64,000 bases of DNA from Castellaniella denitrificans (lineage in GTDB: Bacteria > Pseudomonadota > Gammaproteobacteria > Burkholderiales > Burkholderiaceae_B): the NCBI RefSeq assembly GCF_042653765.1, contig NZ_JBHSEZ010000001.1, forward strand, positions 124,001 to 188,000, given 5' to 3'. Positions within the stretch are counted from its first letter, which is position 1. Every line of letters starts with the position of its first letter. The notes under the pieces are model-generated. The model did no database searches and was not told where the DNA came from. It was given only the letters and a program-made list of their open reading frames with translations. A program made the translations under genes and the position numbers. Below, one piece after another: positions 43,076-53,162 of this stretch.

Positions 43076-45898
43076 ATGTCCCGGCTGAAACCCCTGCTCT
43101 TCCCGCTTCTCGCCTTCTGCCTGCTGACGGCGCCGATCCCGCCCCACGCCGCGCACGCCGCGCCGGCGGCAGCCTCCCCGGCCGCAACCGCCTCCGGCCC
43201 CGCCCTCGCTCCCGCAACCGCCCCCTCCCCCGCCCTGCCCGCGGGCGTGCGCCAGGTCGTCATGATCGAGGGCGTGGCCGAATACCGCCTGGACAACGGC
43301 CTGCAGGTGCTGCTGGCCCCGGACGATTCGCGCGCCCAGACCACGGTGAACATGAGCTACCGCGTCGGCTCGCGCAACGAGGGACCGGGCGAGACCGGCA
43401 TGGCGCACCTGCTGGAGCACCTGCTGTTTCGCGGCAGCCCGAAGTACCCGGACGCCCTGGCCGAATTCGCGCGCCGGGGGCTGGCGGCCAACGGCTCGAC
43501 CACCGCCGACCTGACGAACTACTACGCGACCTTCGCCAGCGACCCGGAGACGCTGCGCTGGTACCTGGCCTGGCAGGCCGACGCCATGCTGAACGCGCGC
43601 ATCGCCCGCGCGGACCTGGACGCGGAAATGCCGGTGGTGCGCAACGAGATGGAGCGCGGCGAGAACAGCCCGTTCAGCATGCTGATGCAGCAGGTCGCCT
43701 CGGCCGCCTACGTCTGGCACCCCTACGGCCGCAGCGTCATCGGCGCGCGCTCCGACGTGGAGCACGTCGGCATCGAGCCGCTGCGCGCGTTCTACCATCG
43801 CTACTACCAGCCCGACAACGCCACGCTGATCGTCACCGGCCGCTTCGACGCGCGGCAGGCGCTGCAATGGATCGCACGGGAGTTCGGCCCCATCGCCCGG
43901 CCGGCCCGCGCGCTGCCGCCCGAATACACGGTCGAGCCCGTCCAGCAGGGCGCGCGCAGCGTCACCCTGCGGCGCATCGGCGGCAGCCCCATCGCCCTGG
44001 CGCAATACCACCTGCCGGAGGCCGCCAGCGATGCCTACACGGCCCTGTCCATCGGCAGCGCCATGCTGGCCGACACTCCGGCCGGCCCGCTCTACCAGGC
44101 CCTGGTGGCCAAGGGTCTGGCCAGCAGCGTGTTCGGCTTCGCACGGCCCATGAAGCAGCCCGGCTACGCGGTATTCGGCGCGCAGGTCCAGCCCGGCGCG
44201 GATCCGCACGCGGCGCTGTCCGCCCTGGAACACGTGCTGGAAGCCGGGGGGATCGGCCAACTGGACCAGGCCGCCCTGGACCGCATCCGCACCGCCTGGC
44301 TGAACGACTGGAAGCAGACCTTCAACCAGTCCGGCGCGCTGGCCCAGGCCCTGTCCGACGCGGTCGCCTGGGGAGACTGGCGCCTGTTCTTCATCGAACG
44401 CCTGCGGGTCCGGGCGCTGACGCTGGACACGGTCCGCGCGCAACTGGGCGCCTGGCTGCTGCCCAGCAACCGGACCAGCGGGCTGTACCTGCCGACGCCC
44501 GACCCGAAGGACGCGCCCGCGCCCGCTCCGGCCGATCTCCAGCCCTGGATCGGGCGGCTCGACACCGGCACGGAACGTCCCGCCGTGGCCGCCTTCGACA
44601 CCCGCCCCCTGGCCATCGACGCCGCCACCCGGCGCAGCGTCCTGGCCCTGCCCAACGGGCCGGTCGACCTGGCCCTGCTGCCCAAGGCAACCGCTGGAGA
44701 GCAGGTCCATGCCGTGCTGCGCATGGGCTTCGGCGACGCCGACGAGTTGCGCGGCCAGGGCCTGACGCCCTTCGCCACCGGCGCCATGCTGCTGCGCGGC
44801 GCCCGCGACATGAGCCGCCAGCAGATCGAGGACCGCCTGAACGAACTGGACTCCGAACTGTCGTTCGGCACCGACGGCAACGTCCTGAACGTCTCCCTGC
44901 GCAGTTCCCGCGAGCACCTGTCCGACGCGCTGGACCTGGTCTTCCACCTGCTGCGCGCGCCCGCGTTCCCGGAAAACGAGCTGGAACGGCTCAAGCGCAG
45001 CCTGCGCACCCGCGTGGAGGACGACGCCTCGAGCCCGGCCTACCTGGTGCGCAACACGCTGCGGCGCCACGACCAGCCCTGGGCTCCGGACGACATCCGC
45101 TACACCCCCACGACCGCCGAGGTCCTGGCCCAGGTCGGGGACCTGAGCCGCGACCGGCTGCGGAAGTTCCACGACCGGTTCTACGGCGCGGGCCATCTAT
45201 CCCTGGCGGTGGTCGGGGACTTCGATCCCGCAGACGTGGAACGGCGCCTGCGCGCCGGGCTGGATGGCTGGCGCGCGGCGCCGGCCTACGAGCGCCTGCC
45301 GGACCCCTGGTACGCCATGAAGCCCGAACTCTTCCGCATCCCCGCTCCCGGCAAGGCCAATGCGGAATACCGGGCCGTCCTGCCCCTGAAGCTGCGCGAC
45401 ACCGATCCGCGCTGGCCCGCGCTGATGCTGGCCAACTACCTGATCGGGGGTTCGGAGGATTCCAGGCTGTGGCAGGGCATCCGGGTGCGCGGCGGCCTGT
45501 CCTACGGCGTGGGCAGCGCCGTGAGCGCCTCGCCCTTCGAGGACTCCGGCGCCTGGACGCTGTTCGCCAGCACGGCCGCCCGCAACGCCGGGGCGCTGCG
45601 GGACGCGATGCGCACGGTCCTGGACGAAACCCTGAAGACCGGCTTCACCCAGGCCGAGGTCGACCAGGGCGTCCAGTCCCTGGTGAACTACCTGGAGCTG
45701 GGACGTTCCGACGACGCCTACCTGGCCGGCCGCTGGATCGACTACCTGGACACGGACCGCAGCTTCGCCTGGCAGCAGCGCGTCATCGACCAGTTGCGCG
45801 GCCTGAAGGCCGGACAGGTCAACGCCGCGATGCGCGACCTGCTGAAACCCGACGCGCTCAGCATCGCCGTGGCCGCGGATCCCGATCCGAAGCCTTGA
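43076..45898 (+). CDS. M16 family zinc metallopeptidase, two-domain, exported
   Basis: A 940-residue periplasmic protein with a signal peptide (MSRLKPLLFPLLAFCLLTAP) and an Ala/Pro-rich spacer. The first peptidase domain has the inverted zinc motif HLLEHLLF with downstream glutamate in EMPVVRNEMERGENS. A second similar M16 domain (residues about 520-935) lacks HxxEH but has the RGGLSYGVGSAVSASPF block. This pattern resembles pitrilysin and the PqqL group. In-frame Met codons at 43037 and 43058 are alternative starts. Probably degrades small peptides. Confidence 0.92.
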   Translation: MSRLKPLLFPLLAFCLLTAPIPPHAAHAAPAAASPAATASGPALAPATAPSPALPAGVRQVVMIEGVAEYRLDNGLQVLLAPDDSRAQTTVNMSYRVGSRNEGPGETGMAHLLEHLLFRGSPKYPDALAEFARRGLAANGSTTADLTNYYATFASDPETLRWYLAWQADAMLNARIARADLDAEMPVVRNEMERGENSPFSMLMQQVASAAYVWHPYGRSVIGARSDVEHVGIEPLRAFYHRYYQPDNATLIVTGRFDARQALQWIAREFGPIARPARALPPEYTVEPVQQGARSVTLRRIGGSPIALAQYHLPEAASDAYTALSIGSAMLADTPAGPLYQALVAKGLASSVFGFARPMKQPGYAVFGAQVQPGADPHAALSALEHVLEAGGIGQLDQAALDRIRTAWLNDWKQTFNQSGALAQALSDAVAWGDWRLFFIERLRVRALTLDTVRAQLGAWLLPSNRTSGLYLPTPDPKDAPAPAPADLQPWIGRLDTGTERPAVAAFDTRPLAIDAATRRSVLALPNGPVDLALLPKATAGEQVHAVLRMGFGDADELRGQGLTPFATGAMLLRGARDMSRQQIEDRLNELDSELSFGTDGNVLNVSLRSSREHLSDALDLVFHLLRAPAFPENELERLKRSLRTRVEDDASSPAYLVRNTLRRHDQPWAPDDIRYTPTTAEVLAQVGDLSRDRLRKFHDRFYGAGHLSLAVVGDFDPADVERRLRAGLDGWRAAPAYERLPDPWYAMKPELFRIPAPGKANAEYRAVLPLKLRDTDPRWPALMLANYLIGGSEDSRLWQGIRVRGGLSYGVGSAVSASPFEDSGAWTLFASTAARNAGALRDAMRTVLDETLKTGFTQAEVDQGVQSLVNYLELGRSDDAYLAGRWIDYLDTDRSFAWQQRVIDQLRGLKAGQVNAAMRDLLKPDALSIAVAADPDPKP

Positions 45899-45913
45899 AC
45901 GGACCGCTGGCGC

Positions 45914-45951
45914 AAAAAACCCCGCGGCCGGCCGATGCCGGGGCGCGGGGT
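45914..45951 (-). terminator. Terminator of the dnaK-dnaJ region
   Basis: On the minus strand a stem of ACCCCGCG / CGCGGGGT (45944-45951 and 45919-45926) with a GC-rich loop, followed by TTTTT (45914-45918). It lies 24 bases past the dnaJ stop and also faces the end of the M16 gene. Confidence 0.8.
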
Positions 45952-45974
45952 CGCGAGCGGAAGCCGGGCCGGCG

Positions 45975-47108
45975 TCAGGAGAAGAAGTTCTTCACCTTGT
46001 CGGTCCAGGATTCGCTCTTGGGCGAATGGCGGTCGCCGCCGCTGTTCAGGGAGGCTTCGAACTGGCGCAGCAGCGCCTTCTGCTCATCGTTCAGGCGCAC
46101 CGGGGTTTCCACCACGATGTGACAGTACAGGTCGCCGGGGTAGCTGGAACGCACGCCCTTGATGCCCTTGCCGCGCAGCCGGAAAGTCTTGCCGGTCTGG
46201 GTGCCTTCGGGGATGGTGATTTCCCCGCGCCCCGACAATGTCGGGACTTCCTGCACGCCGCCCAGCGCCGCCTTGGTGAAGGGGATGGTCAGCTCGCAGT
46301 GCAGGTCCTCGCCCTGGCGCTCGAAGATGCCGTGCGGCTTGATGCGAATTTCGACGTACAGGTCGCCCGGAGGGCCGCCGTTCAGGCCCGGCTCGCCGTT
46401 GCCGGTGGAACGGATGCGCATGCCGTCGTCGATCCCGGCCGGGATCTTGACCTGCAGGGTCTTGTTCTTGCGCACGCGGCCCACGCCGTCGCAATCGCCG
46501 CAAGGATCGGTGATTTCCTGGCCGGTGCCGTGGCAGGTCGGGCAGGTCTGCTGGACGCTGAAGAAGCCCTGCTGCATGCGCACGGCGCCGCTGCCGCCGC
46601 AGGAGCGGCAGGTGCGCGGCGAGGTGCCGGGCTTGGCGCCCGAGCCATGGCAGGTGTCGCAGGATTCCCAGCTGGGGATGCGGATCTCGGTGTCGAAGCC
46701 GTTGGCCGCCTGTTCCAAACTGATTTCCAGGGAATATTTCAGGTCGGCGCCGCGATAGACCTGCGGACCGCCACCGCCCCGGCGGCCCGCGGCGCCGCCG
46801 AAGATTTCCCCGAAGATGTCGCCGAAGGCATCGGCGAAACCGCCCGCCCCGCCGTTCATGCCCGCGCCGGCCGCCGCGTTCGGATCCACGCCCGCGTGGC
46901 CGAAGCGGTCATAGGCCGCGCGCTTCTCCGCGTCGGACAGTATCTCGTAGGCTTCCTTGGCCTCCTTGAACTTGTCCTCGGCCTCCTTGCTGTCCGGATT
47001 GCGGTCCGGATGGTATTTCATGGCCAGCTTGCGGTAGGCCTTGCGGATGTCGTCGTCCGAGGCGTTCTTGGCTACGCCCAGGACGTCGTAAAAATCTCGT
47101 TTTGCCAT
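45975..47108 (-). CDS. dnaJ: Chaperone protein DnaJ
   Basis: A 377-residue Hsp40 co-chaperone of DnaK. The J domain has YHPDRNPDSKEAED with the HPD triad. A Gly/Phe-rich region and four CxxCxGxG zinc motifs (CDTCHGSG, CRSCGGSG, CPTCHGTG, CGDCDGVG) follow, then the C-terminal client-binding domain (LRGKGIKGVRSSYPGDLYCH). Full length and normal. It follows dnaK by 177 bases, with dispersed repeat copy D between them. Confidence 0.98.
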   Translation of the reverse strand: MAKRDFYDVLGVAKNASDDDIRKAYRKLAMKYHPDRNPDSKEAEDKFKEAKEAYEILSDAEKRAAYDRFGHAGVDPNAAAGAGMNGGAGGFADAFGDIFGEIFGGAAGRRGGGGPQVYRGADLKYSLEISLEQAANGFDTEIRIPSWESCDTCHGSGAKPGTSPRTCRSCGGSGAVRMQQGFFSVQQTCPTCHGTGQEITDPCGDCDGVGRVRKNKTLQVKIPAGIDDGMRIRSTGNGEPGLNGGPPGDLYVEIRIKPHGIFERQGEDLHCELTIPFTKAALGGVQEVPTLSGRGEITIPEGTQTGKTFRLRGKGIKGVRSSYPGDLYCHIVVETPVRLNDEQKALLRQFEASLNSGGDRHSPKSESWTDKVKNFFS

Positions 47109-47200
47109 GGATTCGGGTTGCCTGTGCTAGGCGCTGCAGATTGAAGGACGCATGCCCGGCCCGGCGAAAGACCGGTTCCGGGCAAGCTTGCTGTTCCACC

Positions 47201-47280
47201 GGGCGGCTTGCAAGCCGCCCCCCGGACTCGCCACACGGCGCGGCCCCTGGAGGCCGTTCCGTGTCCTGGCTCATCCGGCG
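47201..47280 (+). repeat. Dispersed palindromic repeat, copy D, plus a perfect 20-base palindrome
   Basis: Between dnaK and dnaJ. GGGCGGCTTGCAAGCCGCCC (47201-47220) is perfectly self-complementary. It is followed by an imperfect stem (CACACGGCGCGGCC ... GGCCGTTCCGTGT) and GTGTCCTGGCTCATCCGG, which matches the 3' part of copies A-C (GTGTCC..CTCATCC). This is the most degenerate member of the set. Confidence 0.6.
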
Positions 47281-47285
47281 GAGGC

Positions 47286-49208
<1,923 letters not shown>

Positions 49209-49266
49209 GTTGGATCCTGTCGATGTTTGAATGAGTGGACGGGCCTCGCGCCCGCCGATGAGTCGA

Positions 49267-49294
49267 ATATGGGGCCGCCGGACCCGGTTTCAAG
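49267..49294 (-). promoter_or_regulatory. Sigma-32 promoter of dnaK
   Basis: On the minus strand CTTGAAA (49288-49294), 13-base spacer, CCCCATAT (49267-49274), a near-perfect match to the heat-shock consensus CTTGAAA-N(13-17)-CCCCATnT. It lies between grpE and dnaK, so dnaK can be induced separately. Confidence 0.88.
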
Positions 49295-49309
49295 GTCCGG
49301 GCGGGCGCT

Positions 49310-49882
49310 TCAGGCCGGGCCGGCCGACACCATGACCAGCGCCGGACGCAGCACGCGGTCGGCGATCAGGTAGCCCTTCTGCAGCGTCTGGGCGACGGCG
49401 CCCTGGGGATGTTCGGAGGGCACGTTGGAAATCGCCTGGTGGCGGTGCGGGTCGAAGGGGTCGCCGGGCACCGGGGCGATCTCGCTCATCTGGTTGCGCT
49501 CGAAGGCGCTGTTCAGCTGCCGCAGGGTGGCCTCGACACCCAGGCGCCAGTCCTCGGCGGTCTGGTTTTCCTGGGCCAGCGCGGCCTCCAGGCTGTCGCG
49601 CACGGGAATCAGGCTCTCGGCGAAGGCTTCCGTGCCGAACTTGCGGGCCTTGGCCACGTCTTCCTGGGCGCGGCGGCGGACGTTCTCGACCTCCGCATGG
49701 GCGCGCAGCAACTGGTCGTGATATTCGGCGACCTGCTTCTGGGCCTCGTCGAGCAGCGCGGCGAGGTCTTCGCCCGGCTGGGCGGCGGCGGGTTCGGCGC
49801 CATCGGCCGCGCCCTGGCTGGCGGGTTGATTTTCGGCGCTCGGCGCGGCTTGCGGATCCAAGTCTTCCTGGGGTGCCGACAT
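49310..49882 (-). CDS. grpE: Nucleotide exchange factor GrpE
   Basis: A 190-residue co-chaperone that releases ADP from DnaK. An acidic, Ala/Pro-rich N-terminus precedes a long coiled coil (LAALLDEAQKQVAEYHDQLL and RAHAEVENVRRRAQEDVAKA), then the beta wing with NVPSEHPQGAVAQTLQKGYL and LRPALVMVS. Start ATG at 49882 with GGAGAT upstream. A sigma-32-type promoter lies 40-68 bases upstream. Confidence 0.96.
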   Translation of the reverse strand: MSAPQEDLDPQAAPSAENQPASQGAADGAEPAAAQPGEDLAALLDEAQKQVAEYHDQLLRAHAEVENVRRRAQEDVAKARKFGTEAFAESLIPVRDSLEAALAQENQTAEDWRLGVEATLRQLNSAFERNQMSEIAPVPGDPFDPHRHQAISNVPSEHPQGAVAQTLQKGYLIADRVLRPALVMVSAGPA

Positions 49883-49921
49883 GGTGAAATCTCCAATGCT
49901 GAAATAGGTGAACAAGTTGGT

Positions 49922-49950
49922 AAATGGGGATGGCGGGGGCGTTCTTCAAG
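49922..49950 (-). promoter_or_regulatory. Sigma-32 promoter of grpE
   Basis: On the minus strand CTTGAA (49945-49950), 15-base spacer, CCCCATTT (49922-49929), a close heat-shock promoter match 40 bases before the grpE start codon and downstream of the hemH stop. Confidence 0.85.
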
Positions 49951-50028
49951 GCCCCAGGCGGCGGACCGGGAAGGCCGGATCCCGGCCCCGGACGGCGGGC
50001 CGCCCGGGTGGATGAGTCCGTCCGGCGG

Positions 50029-51075
50029 CTACGTCCAGCCGGCCAGGTTGTCGGCGATCAGTCCGGCGAAATCCCGCGCCCAGTCCGGGTCGGCGTTCAG
50101 GCAGGGAATATAGCGGAACGCCCGCCCGCCCGCCGCCAGGAAGGCCTCGCGGCAGCCCATGTCGATTTCTTCCAGCGTCTCCAGGCAGTCGGCCAGGAAG
50201 CCGGGGCACATCAGGTCCACCGTGCCAACGCCTTCCCTGCCCCAGGCCTCCAGCGTGGGCTGGGTGTAGGGCTGCAGCCAGGGCGCCGCCCCGAAGCGGC
50301 TCTGGAAGGTCACGTGCAGGCGCGCGCCGTCGGCGCCCAGGCGGTCGCGCAGGGCTCGCGCGGTCTGCTGGCAATCGCGGAAATAGGGATCGCCCTGGCG
50401 CACCGACCGCTGGGGCAGGCCGTGGAAGCTGAGGAGCAGCCGGTCGGGCTTGCCCGACCGTTCCCAATGCGCGCGCACCGCGCGGTGCAGCGCCTCTATA
50501 TAGGCGTCGGACGTATGGAAGCGGTCCAGGAAGCGCAGCGTGGGCTGGTGACGCAGCCGCGCCAGGCGCGCGGCCACCGCGTCCACGGCCGTGGCCGTGG
50601 TGCTGGCGGCGTATTGGGGGTACATCGGCACCGCCAGGATGCGGCCGCAGCCGGCCGCGCGCAGTGCATCCAGGGCGCCGTCCAGGGCCGGACGGCCGTA
50701 GCGCATGCCCAGCTCGACCCGGACGTCCAGGCCGCGGCCGCGCAGGGACGCCGCCACGGCGTCGGCCAGGTCCTGGCTGTGCACCAGCAGGGGCGAGCCC
50801 CGATCGAGCCAGATCTGGGCGTATTTCGGGGCGATGGCGGCCGGCCGCCGCGTCAGCACGAACAGGCGCAGGATGAGCTGCCACAGCGCGGCGGGCAGTT
50901 CCACCACGCGTGGGTCGGACAGGAACTCGCCCAGGTAGCGGCGGACCGCCGCCGGGGTCGGCGCATCGGGCGTGCCCAGGTTGATCAGCAGGACGCCCAG
51001 CGGCCCGCGGCCGGGCCCGGGCGCGTCCGGGTCGAGCGCCCGGGGATCGGGCGCTTCGGGGAGGAAACGGCTCAT
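50029..51075 (-). CDS. hemH: Ferrochelatase
   Basis: A 348-residue enzyme inserting Fe(II) into protoporphyrin IX, the last step of haem synthesis. Seen: GVLLINLGTPDAPTPAAVRRYLGEFLSD, RYGRPALDGALDAL, the catalytic histidine in LLLSFHGLPQRSVRQGDPY, and CPGFLADCLETLEEI with the conserved glutamate. The start MSRFLPEAP at 51075 is preferred; a further upstream frame overlaps hrcA. It lies 25 bases after hrcA. Confidence 0.95.
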   Translation of the reverse strand: MSRFLPEAPDPRALDPDAPGPGRGPLGVLLINLGTPDAPTPAAVRRYLGEFLSDPRVVELPAALWQLILRLFVLTRRPAAIAPKYAQIWLDRGSPLLVHSQDLADAVAASLRGRGLDVRVELGMRYGRPALDGALDALRAAGCGRILAVPMYPQYAASTTATAVDAVAARLARLRHQPTLRFLDRFHTSDAYIEALHRAVRAHWERSGKPDRLLLSFHGLPQRSVRQGDPYFRDCQQTARALRDRLGADGARLHVTFQSRFGAAPWLQPYTQPTLEAWGREGVGTVDLMCPGFLADCLETLEEIDMGCREAFLAAGGRAFRYIPCLNADPDWARDFAGLIADNLAGWT

Positions 51076-51100
51076 GGTCGGGACACAGGAAAAGGCGGCA

Positions 51101-52132
51101 TCAGGACGCCGCCTGGCCGAGGACGTTGGAGAGCATGCGTGCGGTGATGTCGACGATGGGGATGACCCGGTCATAGGCCATGCGGCTGGGGCCGATGACG
51201 CCCAGCGTGCCGATCACCTGGCCGTCGACCCCGTAGGGGGCGGTGATGACCGACACGTCCTCCAGCGGCACCAGGCGGGAATCGCCGCCGATGTAGATCT
51301 GCACGCCCTGGGCGCGGCTGGAGACGTCCAGCAGGTGCAGCAGGTCGGTCTTCTGCTCGAACAGCTGGAACAGGCGGCGCAGCCGGTCCATGTCGGCCGT
51401 CATCTCGGACACGCCCAGCAGCTTGCCCTCGCCGGAGATGACCACGGCCTCGTCGTCCGTGTCCGGCGAATCCAGGCCGGCGTCCACGGCCTGCTGCATC
51501 AGGCGGGAGATGTCGGTGCGCAGCGAGGCGAGCTCGTCGGTCAGCGCCAGGCGGACCGCGTGGAAGGACTTGCCGGAGAAATGCCGGTTGAAGAAATTGG
51601 AGGCTTCCAGCAGCTCGGCTTCCGAGTATTCGCGCGGGACGAACAGGATGCGGTTCTGCACGTCGCCGTTGGGCGTGACGATGATCAGCAGCACGCGCCG
51701 GTCCGACAGGCGGATGAATTCGATGTGGCGGAACACCTGGGTGCGCTTGGGCGTGAGCACCACGCCCGCGAATTGCGACAGGTTCGACAACAGCGAGGCC
51801 GCCGCGGTCACGGCGCGGCCGGGTTCGGCCGCCGGCAGGCAATCCTCGATCCGCAGGTCGGGGCTGAGTTCGTAGGGACGCGCGGTCAGCAGGCTGTCGA
51901 CGAACATGCGGTAGCCGCGCGGCGTGGGCACGCGGCCCGCCGAGGTGTGCGGGCTGTGGATCAGGCCCAGGTCTTCCAGGTCGGCCATGACGTTGCGGAT
52001 CGTGGCCGGAGAGAGATCAAAGACCTTTGACAGCGTGCGCGACCCCACGGGCTGGCCGTCCGCGATATAGCGTTCGACCAGCGCCTTCAGCAACGTCTTG
52101 GCTCGATCATCCATGTCCATTTCATCCAGCAT
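51101..52132 (-). CDS. hrcA: Heat-inducible transcription repressor HrcA
   Basis: A 343-residue repressor that binds CIRCE elements (usually upstream of groESL) and is re-activated by GroEL. N-terminal winged helix: LVERYIADGQPVGSRTLSKV, SPATIRNVMADLEDLGLIHS, PHTSAGRVPTPRGYRMFVD. The remainder is the GAF-like HrcA domain, ending VDITARMLSNVLGQA. Starts at 52132, 52120 and 52114 are all possible; the last has the best ribosome site. No CIRCE sequence was seen near the grpE, dnaK or dnaJ genes. Confidence 0.95.
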   Translation of the reverse strand: MLDEMDMDDRAKTLLKALVERYIADGQPVGSRTLSKVFDLSPATIRNVMADLEDLGLIHSPHTSAGRVPTPRGYRMFVDSLLTARPYELSPDLRIEDCLPAAEPGRAVTAAASLLSNLSQFAGVVLTPKRTQVFRHIEFIRLSDRRVLLIIVTPNGDVQNRILFVPREYSEAELLEASNFFNRHFSGKSFHAVRLALTDELASLRTDISRLMQQAVDAGLDSPDTDDEAVVISGEGKLLGVSEMTADMDRLRRLFQLFEQKTDLLHLLDVSSRAQGVQIYIGGDSRLVPLEDVSVITAPYGVDGQVIGTLGVIGPSRMAYDRVIPIVDITARMLSNVLGQAAS

Positions 52133-52230
52133 GCGGGATGGAAACGGCCCGCCCGCATCGGCAGCCGCGCCCTCCTCCCCTATAATCGGATACGCCTATT
52201 ATTCCATTAATTCCGGGAGACCCCCCGCCC

Positions 52231-53133
52231 ATGCACTTCAAGACCGTCGCCCTGATCGGCCGCCACCAGGACAGCGGCATGGACGCGCCCCTGCGCCGAT
52301 TGGGCCAGGTCCTGTCCGCGGCGGGATGCGACGTCCTGATCGAGGCCGACACGGGCCGCAACACCGGCGTCGCCGATTTCCCTCTGGCCTCCTACGAGGA
52401 CATCGGCGCGCGCGCCGACCTGGCCATCATCATGGGCGGCGACGGCACCATGCTGGCGGCCGCTCGCCAGTTGGCCACGTCCGGCGTGGCCATGATCGGC
52501 ATCAACCACGGCCGCCTGGGCTTCATCACCGACATCCCCCTGGGCAGCGCCGACGAGGCCATCACCCGCGTCCTGAACGGCGCCTTCGTCCAGGACGAAC
52601 GCATCCTCCTCGAAGGCCGCGTCATGCGCGGCGAAGAAACGATCTTCTCCGGCATGGCCCTGAACGACGTGATCATCAACCGCGCCGGCCGCGGCGGCAT
52701 GATCGAACTGCGCGTCGAATGCAACGGCGCCTTTATGCACAGCCAGCGCGCCGACGGCCTGATCATCGCCACGCCCACGGGATCGACGGCCTACGCCCTG
52801 TCGGCCGGCGGGCCGATCCTGCACCCCCAGGTCGACGCCCTGGTGCTGGTGCCCGTCGCGCCGCAGACCCTGTCTAACCGGCCCATCACCCTGCCCGACG
52901 ACAGCGTGCTGAACATCACCATCAGCGCCCTGGGCCGGGTGGAATCGGGCGCCAGCGTGCACTTCGACATGCAGGCCCTGTCCAACTGCCAGGAAGGCGA
53001 CCGCATCGACGTGCGCCGCAGCCCCCACCGCGTCCGTTTCCTGCACCCCCAGGGCTACAGCTATTTCGCCACCCTGCGCAGCAAGCTGAACTGGAACCGC
53101 ATGCTGCACCCCTGGGACGAACCCGACCAATAG
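52231..53133 (+). CDS. nadK: NAD kinase
   Basis: A 300-residue enzyme phosphorylating NAD to NADP. Hallmarks: IIMGGDGTMLAAARQLA (GGDGT), GINHGRLGFITD, NDVIINRAGRGGMIELRV, and TPTGSTAYALSAGGPILHP. Normal length. A TATAAT at 52181-52186 between hrcA and this gene may be its -10, without a good -35. Divergent from hrcA, and recN follows by 29 bases. Confidence 0.96.
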   Translation: MHFKTVALIGRHQDSGMDAPLRRLGQVLSAAGCDVLIEADTGRNTGVADFPLASYEDIGARADLAIIMGGDGTMLAAARQLATSGVAMIGINHGRLGFITDIPLGSADEAITRVLNGAFVQDERILLEGRVMRGEETIFSGMALNDVIINRAGRGGMIELRVECNGAFMHSQRADGLIIATPTGSTAYALSAGGPILHPQVDALVLVPVAPQTLSNRPITLPDDSVLNITISALGRVESGASVHFDMQALSNCQEGDRIDVRRSPHRVRFLHPQGYSYFATLRSKLNWNRMLHPWDEPDQ

Positions 53134-53162
53134 GGCCGACGGCCCCAGCCACCATACTAGCC

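Noticed and set aside
49883..52230. CIRCE element for HrcA near the chaperone genes
   Set aside because: I looked for TTAGCACTC-N9-GAGTGCTAA around hrcA, grpE and dnaK and did not find it; sigma-32-type sites were found instead.
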